A stretch of DNA of 64,000 nt from Lavandula angustifolia. Lineage: Eukaryota; Streptophyta; Magnoliopsida; Lamiales; Lamiaceae. The stretch covers positions 12,082,116 through 12,146,115 of the forward strand of contig CM054802.1 of the NCBI GenBank assembly GCA_028984105.1, read 5' to 3'. Below, one piece after another: positions 1 to 9,771 of the stretch (position 1 is its first letter; every line of letters begins with the position of its first letter). The notes beneath the pieces were generated by a model. It was not told where the DNA came from and ran no database searches. It was given only the letters and a program-made list of their open reading frames with translations. The position numbers were made by a program, and so were the translations under genes.

Positions 1-12
1 TACGGTGGGTGC

Positions 13-636
13 TTGGATAAATTGGTGACATTTCTAAAGGGAGTGAATCTAAAAAAACACAAAATGGACCTAAGAAAAACTCCATTTAAGCATCTTTTCG
101 AGGCGATCAACAATGACTCGTTGCGAGCGAGCACTTGCAAAAGGTCTAACTATACCATAGAAAAGATAATGAAATGTTATGAAAGACAAAGTACATCGCT
201 TAAAATCGGAACCAAGAAGATAGAAATTACCGTTGAACTGATTCGGCTAATTTTTTGCATAGTCGATGGAATTGTCCAAATTGAAATTGGGAAGAAGTAC
301 AGAGATACTGTGTAGTTTGTTGATAGGTTGTTCCCTGATAACAAAGTAGCTAACATCAAGTTAACAAAAAGTTTACATGAAAAGGAGCTGGCGAAAGAAG
401 AAATAACGAGAAAGGATTTTGCTCGTTTGGTTGTGTTGTATGTCCTTGCGTATGCACTTGCTCCCACCAAAGGATATAGCATTGGGTGGTACTACACCCA
501 ATTTGTTAAGGATGTTGACAACATGTGTCGATATAACTGGAGCTTGTTCCTTTATGATATGCTAATGGTCAGATTAAATAAAGAACCGAGAGGCAGCATG
601 GGTTGCGTGCTTGTACTAGCTGTAAGTACATCTTGA
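13..636 (+). pseudogene. Broken copy 1 of the tandem-array ORF
   Basis: The frame is open from the left edge to an in-frame TAG at 313-315, where unit 2 has GAG. The same frame resumes to about 636. Apart from that stop it aligns with the open copy of unit 2 throughout, including the C-terminal segment around CRYNWSLFLYDML. One nonsense change therefore separates it from an open frame. The start lies at the end of the unit upstream of the window, so 5' completeness cannot be judged. Confidence 0.6.
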
Positions 637-664
637 TGAATTTTTAGACGAACACTCATTGATA

Positions 665-688
665 TATGTAGTCCACGTGGACTACATA
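665..688. promoter_or_regulatory. 24-bp perfect palindrome with central CACGTG
   Basis: Positions 665-688 read identically on both strands around CACGTG, the core of the plant G-box bound by bHLH and bZIP factors. It lies 27 bp before the ATG at 715. The equivalent site in the spacer before unit 3 (about 1378-1401) has one mismatch that breaks the palindrome. A regulatory role is inference. Confidence 0.35.
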
Positions 689-714
689 CCTTTTGTCGAG
701 CTTACTAAAGAATT

Positions 715-1347
715 ATGCACTACGGTGGGTGCTTGGATAAATTGGTGACATTTCTAAAGGGAGTGAATCTAAAAAAACACAAAATGGGCCTAAGAAAAAC
801 TCCATTTAAGCATGTTTTCGAGGCGATCGACACTGACTCGTTGCGAGCGAGCAGTTGCAAAAGGTCGAACTATACCATAGAAAAGATAATGAAATGTTAT
901 GAATTGCTTAAAATCGGAACCAAGAATAAGATAGAAATTACCGTTGAACTGATTCGGCTAATTTTTGGCATAGTCGATGGAACTGTCCAAATTAAAACTG
1001 GGAAGAAGCACAGAGATACTGTGGAGTTTGTATCAAGGTTGTTCCCTGATAGCAAATTAGCTAACATCAAGTTAACAAAAAGTTTACTTGAAAAAGAGCT
1101 GGCGAAAGAAAAAATAACGGGAAAGGATTTTGCTCGTTTGGTTGTGTTGTCTGTCCTTGCGTATGCACTTGCTCCAACCAAAGGATATCGCATTAGGTGG
1201 TACTACACCCAATTTGTTGAGGATGTTGACAACATGTGCCGATATAACTGGAGCTTGTTCCTTTATGACATGCTAATGGCCGGATTAAATAAAGAACCGA
1301 GAGGCAGCATGGGTTGTGTGCTTGTACTAGCTGTAAGTATATCATGA
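715..1347 (+). CDS. Plant repeat-family protein, unknown function (open copy, 210 aa)
   Basis: This is the only unit of the array with an uninterrupted frame: 210 codons from an ATG shared with unit 3. I see no catalytic motif, signal peptide or membrane segment. The pattern is a basic N-terminus, an I-x-L-I-F-G-I segment near residue 80, an ARLVVLSVLAYAL hydrophobic stretch near residue 145, then a W-YTQFV...YNWSLFLYDML...GCVLVLAV block. This resembles the N-terminal region of repetitive plant proteins often linked to Ulp1-like peptidases in Mutator-type elements. That likeness is from memory and weak. No peptidase domain follows here. It may be a transposon-derived fragment rather than a host gene. 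Confidence 0.5.
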   Translation: MHYGGCLDKLVTFLKGVNLKKHKMGLRKTPFKHVFEAIDTDSLRASSCKRSNYTIEKIMKCYELLKIGTKNKIEITVELIRLIFGIVDGTVQIKTGKKHRDTVEFVSRLFPDSKLANIKLTKSLLEKELAKEKITGKDFARLVVLSVLAYALAPTKGYRIRWYYTQFVEDVDNMCRYNWSLFLYDMLMAGLNKEPRGSMGCVLVLAVSIS

Positions 1348-1425
1348 TGAATTTTTAGACGAACACTCATTGATGTATGTAGTCCACGTGGATTACATAC
1401 CTTTTGTCGAACTTACTAAAGAATT

Positions 1426-1828
1426 ATGCACTACGGTGGGTGCTTGGATAAATTGGTGACATTTCTAAAGGGAGTGAATCTAAAAAAACACAAAATGGAC
1501 CTAAGAAAAACTCCATTTAAGCATCTTTTTGAGGCAATCAACAATGACTCGTTGCGAGCGAGCACTTGCAAAAGGTCGAACTATACCATAGAAAAGATAA
1601 TGAAATGTTATGAAAGACAAAGTACATCGCTTAAAATCGGAACCAAGAAGATAGAAATTACCGTTGAACTGATTCGGGTAATTTTTGGCATAGTCGATGG
1701 AACTGTCCAAATTAAAATTGGGAAGAAGTACAGAGATACTGTGGAGTTTTGTTGATAGGTTGTTCCCTGATAACAAAGTAGCTACATCAAGTTAACAAAA
1801 AAATTACTTGAAAAAGAGCTGAAGAAAG
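1426..1828 (+). pseudogene. Broken, truncated copy 3 of the tandem-array ORF
   Basis: It starts with the same MHYGGCLDKLV as unit 2, but an extra T near 1746-1750 shifts the frame and a stop follows at 1753-1755. Similarity to the other units ends near 1828, so the C-terminal half is missing. Sequence beyond it is AT-rich and unrelated. Confidence 0.65.
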
Positions 1829-2398
1829 AATGTGACATTATAATTAGGGTAGTGGGATTGTCTGAAATTTTCAATTACCATACAATGCCAATTTTCTATT
1901 TTTTTGTATTATGCTAAAAATAATGATGGAAATAAGTAATAATAATATTGAAAAACAAATAGACTTGGAATACTCGATTTTTCATGGGAGAAAAAAGAAA
2001 AAACTGTCTTTCAATATCAATTTCTTGTGTTGATTAAAAAATAATAATATCAATTAATTGAAATAGACAGCCCCAGTTTCTATGGTCTTACTTCAATATT
2101 TATCAACTAATTTAATTACAAGGAATCTCCCTAGCTTATTCCTCAATTAATTGCCCACCAAATTAAAACCATCATCATATAAACATCATATAGAAACTCA
2201 AAGGGAATTTCCCTATTGCGATAATTAATTTATTTCAATAAAATATTCAAACAAAACAAGTTGTACACATGGCAAACTCTTGTTCGTTGTCACAATCTCT
2301 CAAAAATTTCCAAATAGTATTTGTCTCAATAGAAACGACGTGTTTTCTTTATTGCGACGTCCCACAACAATTGATATGTTATTGAAAATTAACAAATA
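1829..2398. other. AT-rich spacer, no gene seen
   Basis: This stretch is rich in A/T runs. The only open frames are short and lack codon structure or recognisable motifs. I see nothing else. Confidence 0.6.
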
Positions 2399-2695
2399 CT
2401 CCCTCCGTCCCGTTATTTGTGGCTCAATTGGTTTCGGCACGGGAATTAAGAGAGTAGATGATAAAGTATGAGAGAGGGGGTAGATGATAAAGTATGAGAG
2501 AAAAAATGAGTAAAGATAATGAGAGAGTATGAGAGAAATGCTGATAAAGTAGGAGAGAGAATGTAATAAAGTAGGAGAGAGAAGATGATAGAGTAGAAGA
2601 TATGATAATAATTTTTTACCAAATTAGGAAAGTGACCACAAATAACGGGACACCCTTTTCGGGAAAGTGAGCCACAAATAGCGGGACGGAGGGAG
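2399..2695. mobile_element. Stowaway-type MITE
   Basis: It begins CTCCCTCCGTCCC and ends with the reverse complement GGGACGGAGGGAG, flanked by TA on both sides. The subterminal sequences also pair (CCGTTATTTGTGGCTCA against TGAGCCACAAATAGCGGG, nearly exact). The interior has short AGTATGAGAGAG-like repeats. There is no coding capacity. Confidence 0.9.
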
Positions 2696-3862
2696 TATTA
2701 TATAAATTATATTTAATTATTAAATAATTAAATAATATATACCATATAACATTAATTTTTTAATTTCAATACCTAAAAATGACGTATCGCTTCTAGCGAG
2801 AACTGAAAAGTCTAGTGGTGAGAATTGTGAACAAGAATTTAGAATTGGACATCTCTCCAAACATAGGTGGTGTTGTGATGGCAAATCCACTCACCACTAT
2901 TATTTGGTGACGTGTCCCCAGACCCCTCTCACCACCCAGCCCACCCGGCCCCACCCCACCTCCAATCATTGCGCTATAAATCGTCTAGCCCAACTCCGAT
3001 GGCCCCTTCGGTGGCCCACCAATCACACTCCGCCACGCGCGTGACGGTGGGACCACCTTTTTATAAAGTTAAATATTATTTTATTGCTAACACTGCCCAT
3101 TAATGCACGCGCGGCACAACATGATTGGTGAGCCACCGGAGCGCCACGGGTTTTGGGCCAGAGGAAGCGGACTGCAATCATTGGGGATAATTGTCAAAAC
3201 AATAATGGAATTCAAGTTCAGTTTTGTTGGAGTGAGAATTGTGAAAATTAGCCGATTAAATTTTGTAACACACCTTTTATCTAATTATGATTTATGGACA
3301 ATCGACGTATCATTAAAGTGGGGATCTAATATTAAGAATTATGGATCTAACATAGTGTATAAGATTTGACAATGTAATTATTATGTATACAACATGCATG
3401 CAGAATTTACAATACTAACGTAAGCTGAATTTGCTAATTAACGAAATCACGAGAAAATCTAAGACCGGAGAGGTTAATAAGTACGAGAACATAATGCTGC
3501 AATCCACGAAAGCCATGATCTTTCAAAAAATGTATTCCTATTCGAATAGGCTTACACTAACCTGTCAATTTGGATCTAATTCGATATTTTATTTTCTTTG
3601 GGAGGTAATGGGAAGAAATTGGATGGAATAAGATCGACTCATAGAGAGAAAGTTTCTCTCTTAATCCTATACCTATGGAATATGGATGGAGGATGAGGAA
3701 AAACTGGAAATTTCACATAGTACTTTAGATCGAAAATCAATCAAAAAGTACTAGATGTGTTTTCATGGTTAGTGTTCTTAGGGCCAATAGGAAAATCAAA
3801 CAACTCCGAGACTTAAATCAAAACTAAGATAATAATGTCTAGTCATATAAAAATATAATATA
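2696..3862. other. Spacer with a GC-rich island, no gene assigned
   Basis: About 2860-3180 is far richer in G/C than its surroundings (CACCCGGCCCCACCCCACC, CCACGCGCGTGACGG). It contains short ORFs without recognisable domains. It could be a non-autonomous transposon core, but I could not find convincing terminal repeats. The rest is AT-rich. Confidence 0.4.
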
Positions 3863-4056
3863 GTCCATCCGTCCTATTAGTAATATCATTTTTCTTTTAG
3901 GCATGACGATTAAGAAAATAACATTTTTTGTAGTGTATTGTTTGACTTTCTGGTTTTTAATTTATGTCCACAGATATATTAATTTTTTTAAAAACAAGAC
4001 ATTTCTAATGAGACACCAATAAAAAATACATGACGTTACTAATGCAATAGAGAGAG
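3863..4056. mobile_element. Degenerate Stowaway-like MITE
   Basis: The left end, GTCCATCCGTCCTATTAGTAA after TA, pairs imperfectly with the right end TTACTAATGCAATAGAGAGAG before TA. Size fits the family. The ends have several substitutions, so this is an old copy or a chance likeness. Confidence 0.45.
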
Positions 4057-4432
4057 TATAACATTGTCCCAGCGGAAAAATCGCCCATAAGAATTGATGA
4101 TAAATTATCTAGGTTCGAATTATGAACTAAACATAGTAATCATTGGATTTTTTATACTAATTGTAGAAGATATTTGAATGTTTAGGGGCATTTCTCTTGG
4201 TGTGTTAAACTTTGAAGAAGAAATTTGGTAGTTGAGGCCTTATTATTAGTGATTTGTATAATTATAGAAGAAATTTGGACATTAATTTTGGTAAAGCCTA
4301 AAATTTATAGCGATAATTTGGATCGAGGTCTTATTACTTTTGGGGGTCTAGGCCTAGACCAGAATTCTTGCTGATATGCGGTTATAGGAGAAGTTAGAAA
4401 TTAACTTATTAGCCCCTTAACTTACAATCAAC

Positions 4433-5165
4433 GTAGAGGGGATGGCAAAGTGGTTGAGGTGAGGTTTTCCGGGACCGACAGGTCATGGGTTCAATCCTCA
4501 CTGAAGCCATTCTGTGTGAGTCTGTCACCTGAGGGTGGTTTAATCTCCTGTGTGGTTTGCAGGCTACTGCACAAGGAGTTGAGGTTTAAGGTTTACCCAG
4601 AGCGCACCGAAGGTAGCGGCTGCGGGTTCCTCAAATCAAAAAAAAAAAAAAAAAAAAAAAAAAGAATGAATTCATAATGTCCCCATGGCATAGGGTTCCT
4701 CAAATCAAAAAAAAAAAGAAAAAAAAAAGAATGAATTCATAATGTCCCCATGGGATGGCATAGCGGTGAAGGTGGGTGGCCCGAGACCGATAGGTCATGG
4801 GTTCAATTCCCACTGGACACGTTATGTGTGAGCCTGTCACCCTGTCACATTCAATTCCCACTGGACACGTTATGTGTGAGCCTGTCACCCTGTCACATTA
4901 AGGGTGGTTTAACTCTTCTGCGTGGTGGGTGGCCCGGTGTGTGAGCCTGTCACCCTGTCACATTAAGGGTGGTTTAACTCTTCTGCGTGGTGGGTGGCCC
5001 GGGACCGATAGGTCATGGGTTCAATTCCCACTGGACACGTTATGTGTGAGCCTGTCACCCTGTCACATTAAGGGTGGTTTAACTCTTCTGCGTGGTTTGC
5101 AAGCTATTGCACATGAGCGAGGTTTACCCTGTGTGCACCAAAGGTAGCGGCTGCGGGTTCCTCGT

Positions 5166-5202
<37 letters not shown>

Positions 5203-5660
5203 ATGAATTCATAATGTCCCGCTACGTAGAGGGGATGACAGAGTGGTTGAGGTGAGGTTTCCCGGGACCGACAGGTCATGGGTTCAATCCTCACTGAAGC
5301 CATTCTGTGTGAGTCTGTCACCTGAGGGTGGTTTAATCTCCCGTGTGGTTTGCGTGTGCTACGCACAAGGAGTTGAGGTTTACCCGGAGCGCACCGAAGG
5401 TAGCGGCCGCGGGTTCCTCAAATCAAAAAAAAAAAAATGAATTCATAATCCCCAGCCTCCTCAAATCAAAAAAAAAAAAAAAAAGAATGAATTCATAATC
5501 CCCATGGAATGACGTAGTGGTGAAGGTTGGTGATCCGGGATCGAAAGGTCATGGGTTCAATTTTCATTGGATACGCTATGTGTGTTCTATTGCACAGAAG
5601 CGAGGTTTACCCTGTCCTGTCACCTTTGGGTGGTTTAACTCGCACTTCATTCTCCTTTTT
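4433..5660 (+). mobile_element. Head-to-tail array of tRNA-derived SINEs
   Basis: Two full-size units of one subtype (4433-4664; 5222-5436) alternate with two of a second subtype (4745-5200; 5497-5660) and two short 3' remnants (4681-4725; 5451-5485). Each full unit has a box-A-like start (GATGGCATAGCGGT or GATGGCAAAGTGGTTGAGG) and a box-B-like GGTCATGGGTTCAATTCC. Five of the six units end in CTCAAATC or CTCGTC plus a run of A; the last has no A tail. These are hallmarks of RNA polymerase III SINEs moved by LINE machinery. The motif GAATGAATTCATAAT recurs after most tails, suggesting an initial target duplication followed by tandem duplication of a subtype A - remnant - subtype B block. The 4745-5200 unit also has internal tandem duplications of its GAGCCTGTCACCCTGTCACA segment. 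Confidence 0.75.
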
Positions 5661-5663
5661 CCT

Positions 5664-5803
5664 CGTTTGTCTTTTCCTTTTTATTTATTCCATTACTTAG
5701 GGCGTGTTTCTAAAAGTTTATTTTAATTGCTGATCTTTGTCTTTTCCTTTCTTTTATTCCATTACTTAGGGCGTGTTTGTAAAAGTCTATTTTAATTGAT
5801 GAT
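5664..5803 (+). repeat. Tandem duplication, ~70-bp unit, two copies
   Basis: The segment TTTGTCTTTTCCTTT...TTAGGGCGTGTTT...GATC occurs at 5664-5733 and again at 5735-5803 with a few differences. The second copy leads into sequence (about 5770-6080) resembling, in reverse orientation, the element at 17563-17884. Confidence 0.65.
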
Positions 5804-6150
5804 CTACTTTTTGACAGCATAAGCAAGTTTTAGTGTTTCAGAAAGCATGCTTTATGTTCTATTTTCTCTAAAATTAAGTAGCAAATCTGTTTAAATCAAT
5901 AAACATCTATTGAGGTGCTTTTGGTGCTTAAACCATCATGATTTTCAAAATTACCATAAATATTTGCCTTTTAATATTAATACAAAACTCTCTACTTTTG
6001 ATTAAAAGCAATTTTTTTCAATTTTAAGCAAAAACAAATAAAAAGTGCTTATAATAAGCGGTTGAAAACTTCTTATTTTTCTTAGACTACTAGTTTTCCT
6101 GTTTTCCTCTTACTGTTATTTCTTCTTATTATTCTTTTGTAATTTTCATA

Positions 6151-6372
6151 CTCCCTCCGTCCCACCCAACTTGTCTTGTATTCCTTTTCGGGCCGTATCA
6201 CCCGACTTGTCTTGTTTCTTAAAAAGAAAAATAATTAATACACAAACTCTCACTTTTTTTTGTGGGACCTATCTTTCTACACCCAATGATCCACTCATCT
6301 ACACACAATCATCCACACATCTAAGTCTCCGTACCGAAAAGAAACAGGACAAGTCGGGTGGGATGGATGGAT
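6151..6372. mobile_element. Stowaway-type MITE
   Basis: The left terminus CTCCCTCCGTCCCACCC pairs with the right GGGTGGGATGGATGGAT (three differences). TA flanks both ends. The inner segments CAACTTGTCTTGT and ACAGGACAAGTCGGG also pair. It is non-coding. Confidence 0.85.
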
Positions 6373-7968
6373 TACTTTTTATTCTAGTTTTTTCCTTTTA
6401 TTTTTCATGTTTCTTATTTTTTATTTCTTTCGTATTTTCACTTTCCTTCACTATTCCTTTTTTTTTTCTCTAGTATTTTCACTTTCCTTCCTTATTTCTT
6501 TGTTTCATATTTCTTTCATATTTTGTTCCTTGTTTTTTTTTTCTTATTTTTGCATATTAATTTCTTGTATTTTTCATATTCCTTTCTTTTTAGTGTTGAA
6601 TATTGTAAATTATAGAATATAAAAATTGAAATATATTTAGCATGTTCGAAAATTAATACAACAAGTATTCACTTTCCAGCCCACCCCAATGACCCCACTA
6701 TCGATTTTTGAATCCGCTCCTACTTTATGCATGAGGATAAAAATGTAAAAATTATAAAATTTATGCATAAAAAATAAAGGATATATATATAAAATATATA
6801 AAAAAATATGTCTTCCTACACTATTTATATCGATACAACTGAATATATTTTTATATATTTAATGAGTCCAAAAATTTCTTATTAGCCTATTAAATTTAAA
6901 AAAAAAAAATTGTTCGGACCGCGACCAATCAAACCATTCCAACATTTTAATCGTAGCGTAGGTCAAATTAATAAAAATCATTTTCTTATCCAATAATCAG
7001 AGGCCGCTCGATGATTTCAAATTTATAGTACTTCTCAACATCTCGAAATAAATCAATTAAATAAAACATACTACATGCCAATAAAAAGCAATTTGCCTAA
7101 AAAGATGGTGAAATATTTCAAATTTTTGTAGTGCGTGTTGTCGCAAGCGTACAAACCATACCCGGTGTGGCCTTTCTTGGCCCTTTCTCTCACTAGGATA
7201 TGATTTCGTTTTCAAACCATCATTACAAGCATTTCAAAACACAATCAAGAATTTGTTATTGGTGCCAATACTTGTTCTCATTATAATTCTTGCTTCAACT
7301 AGATTAATCCGTAATCGCTATTTCACTTGTATTAATATTATCGATCAATCATGTAATGATTTAGTTGTGCTTAAGATCTTAAGTGAAACAAAAAAAATAT
7401 TTTTGTTTAATTCAGTATTCATGTTTGAATTTTATATTCACATTTGAAATTTAGATGTTCGTAATCGAATATAAATATAGTTTCATTCAGTTAGTATTCA
7501 AATACAAATGTCAAGCTATAATTTTCAATTTACTGTTTCCAAAACTCCCCCTCTCCACGACGCCCGAGACAACTGTATATTTTGGGTAGTTTTCAACTGA
7601 TTATTTACAAGATAATATCGTAAAACAAAAAATAAATTAAATACTTATTCAAGACTATTCAAAACGATATAATTTTACTTGGGAACACTATATCGATAGG
7701 TTATCCGGTAACGTAAATATATGTTAAATGTATTGGTTATTACCTTAAATTATCAAATATTTTACGGATTTTCTCCATAAATTTTTTGAAACTAATAGTA
7801 TCAATCTTTGAATTGAAGTAATATTCATATAATATTAAGAAAAATAAATTGAGTGTTCGAATAAAAATCAAATTTAATATACGAACACGAATATTCGAGT
7901 ATAATAAATTACTTAATTTCTTTTTTTTTTTGTTTTATTCATGGAACCCCATCTTTCAGCCACCCTTA
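6373..7968. other. Intergenic, T-rich then AT-rich, no gene seen
   Basis: A pyrimidine-rich tract (about 6380-6600) gives meaningless Phe/Ser-rich frames. The remainder is AT-rich without recognisable coding, RNA or repeat structure. Confidence 0.6.
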
Positions 7969-8268
7969 GGGGTATTTGGAGTAGCCGAAACTTATTGATA
8001 AGTGCTGAAAGCAGCTTATTTGAAAATCAGTTAGTGTTTGGAAATAAGTGCTGAAAGCTGCTGAAAATGGGGAAAATAGTGTTTGGAAATACTGCTGAAA
8101 GAAGTAGCTTATTGTTACTTTTTAAAAGAAATGTGTGTTTTGCCCTTAATATTACGAATTATTATTTAATAAATAATAAAATTCAGAAATAATTGTTATT
8201 CAATATTTGTTTTTTGCTTACAATTTCAATCTAATACTATAAAATACTAAATTAATCTAAATATTATA

Positions 8269-8487
8269 CTCCCTCCGTCCCATTATTAATGTCCCACTTA
8301 CCTTTTTTGGTTGTCCCGTTATTTATGTCTCATACTAAATAAGAAAATAAATGAGTGGACCACAATCAATCTAAGCAAGTGGACCCCACCCCTTTATACT
8401 TTTACATCACAACTTTACACCTTTACCTCCACTATCTTAATTACCGTGCCCACTCCCAATGGGACATAAATAATGGGACGGAGGGAG
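8269..8487. mobile_element. Stowaway-type MITE nested in the Tourist element
   Basis: The ends CTCCCTCCGTCCCATTATT and AATAATGGGACGGAGGGAG are exact inverted repeats, flanked by TA. The exact ends suggest a fairly young copy. It shares its interior with the copy at 57164-57382 (GAGTGGACCACAATCAATCT). Confidence 0.92.
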
Positions 8488-8784
8488 TATATATTATAAA
8501 ATTGTATCATAATAAATATAGTATATAATTATATATTAAATACTCCCTCCGTCCCATTAGTAGTGTCTCATTTTCCTAAAATGGACGTCCCATTACAAGT
8601 GTCCCATTTCCTTTTTTGGAAAACAATTACTCCCCTAATTAAAATTTTATTAACACTGAAAACTAATCTATCTTACTACCCTACCCCCCTCTCCCCTCAT
8701 TAGTCTCGTTTTCTCTCTCTCAAACGAAAACCCTATCTTTCGCCGCCGCCTCTCTTTCTTCCTCCCTCCCAAGATCTCATCGCT

Positions 8785-9252
8785 ATGATGAATTTCTTGG
8801 TCTTCAGTCCTCGTTTACCTCCGTTTGGCCCCTATCATCCCCTCGATTATCCATATTTTGATTCCGATCTTGGTGACTGGGTCGACGAAGTTGAAGATTT
8901 TTGTTGTGATGGGGCAGATGGAGTCGCCGACTCTCTGCCTTACACCTCTTCCAACTCCGAAACAGTGGACTACAGTCGCCAAATCGAGGAGCAAACACTC
9001 CTCACCGAGAGTGAGGCAGTAGATTTGGGCGCCGACTCAATACCTTTCGACCCTTCGATCTCCAAAGTCGTCGAATGGTCACTGATAATGGAGGAAAAAG
9101 CCATCAATCTGAGCGATGAAACCCCTTCTCGCGTCCCTGAGACAGTGTTCTCCGCCTATTCGAGCTCAAATCTCGGCGATGGTGGATTTACCGACGACGA
9201 GGGGCCGATCTTGGGGGCGATGAGGGAGCGATGGGGCTTAGGGTGCCATTAG
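8785..9252 (+). CDS. Acidic 155-aa ORF inside the mariner-like element, unknown
   Basis: I do not recognise this protein. It is Asp/Glu- and Ser-rich, with no visible catalytic motif, signal peptide or membrane segment. Upstream (about 8705-8780) is a CT-rich leader reading CCGCCGCCTCTCTTTCTTCC, like the 5' UTR of an expressed plant gene. The next feature after the stop is non-coding. It runs opposite to the transposase, head to head with neither but convergent with it, and is wholly within the transposon ends. It may be a captured 5' end of a host gene (truncated first exon) or an element-encoded accessory ORF. The open frame of 155 codons with moderate GC in AT-rich surroundings favours real coding origin. 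Confidence 0.5.
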   Translation: MMNFLVFSPRLPPFGPYHPLDYPYFDSDLGDWVDEVEDFCCDGADGVADSLPYTSSNSETVDYSRQIEEQTLLTESEAVDLGADSIPFDPSISKVVEWSLIMEEKAINLSDETPSRVPETVFSAYSSSNLGDGGFTDDEGPILGAMRERWGLGCH

Positions 9253-9771
9253 ATTCAACAACAGACATGATGTTGCGGATCTTAGGTTATCCGCATTGGG
9301 TTAGATCTAAACCTTTCTATTTCTGTCCCTTTTTTGTGTTTCTTGTATGTGGTTGGAGCATGCATTGTGGCTACGGTTTAATTCAAAGGCCTTGAAATTA
9401 TAATATCTTACTCGCACTAGAAAACATATCAATGATCTGATTGCTTCAATGAGATATGTATTTGTGTCCCTTTTTTGTGTTTCTTGTATTTGATGGTTGC
9501 TATTGACTGTATTTGATGGTTGCTATTGACTGTATTTGATTGTTGTTGACTGTCTTGAGCAGTATGTTGGCTACGGTTTAATGTTGTCCCTATTATATTT
9601 TTGCTTGACTGTCTTCAGCAGCCTACAAAATACTGTATGATCAGTCCAAGTCATGTACACATACAACCAACAAAATACTATGCATCTACTATACTATGCA
9701 TCTATACAAAATATACAGCCATCAAATATACTATGCATCTATACAAAATAGTCTTGTATGATCAGTTCAAG

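Larger units (their letters stand above)
1..1828 (+). repeat. Tandem array of three ~715-bp units, each with an ORF copy
   Basis: The same sequence restarts at 1, 720 and 1433 (units of 719 and 713 bp, the third truncated near 1828). Each unit holds one copy of the same ORF plus a ~100-bp spacer with a palindrome centred on CACGTG. The first unit starts at or before the window edge, so the array probably continues leftwards. Units differ by scattered substitutions and small indels, including a 15-bp run (AGACAAAGTACATCG-type) present in units 1 and 3 but absent from unit 2. Unequal crossing-over or local duplication is the likely origin. Confidence 0.9.

Noticed and set aside
4745..4830. Box A/box B pattern as a tRNA gene
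   Set aside because: No cloverleaf with anticodon and acceptor stem can be drawn; an A tail and repeated copies show it is a SINE.
4450..5440. Short ORFs with repeated CVSLSP segments
   Set aside because: They run through the SINE array and end in A-tail lysine runs; SINEs are non-coding.
6171..6622. Phe/Ser-rich ORFs
   Set aside because: They come from a pyrimidine-rich low-complexity tract.
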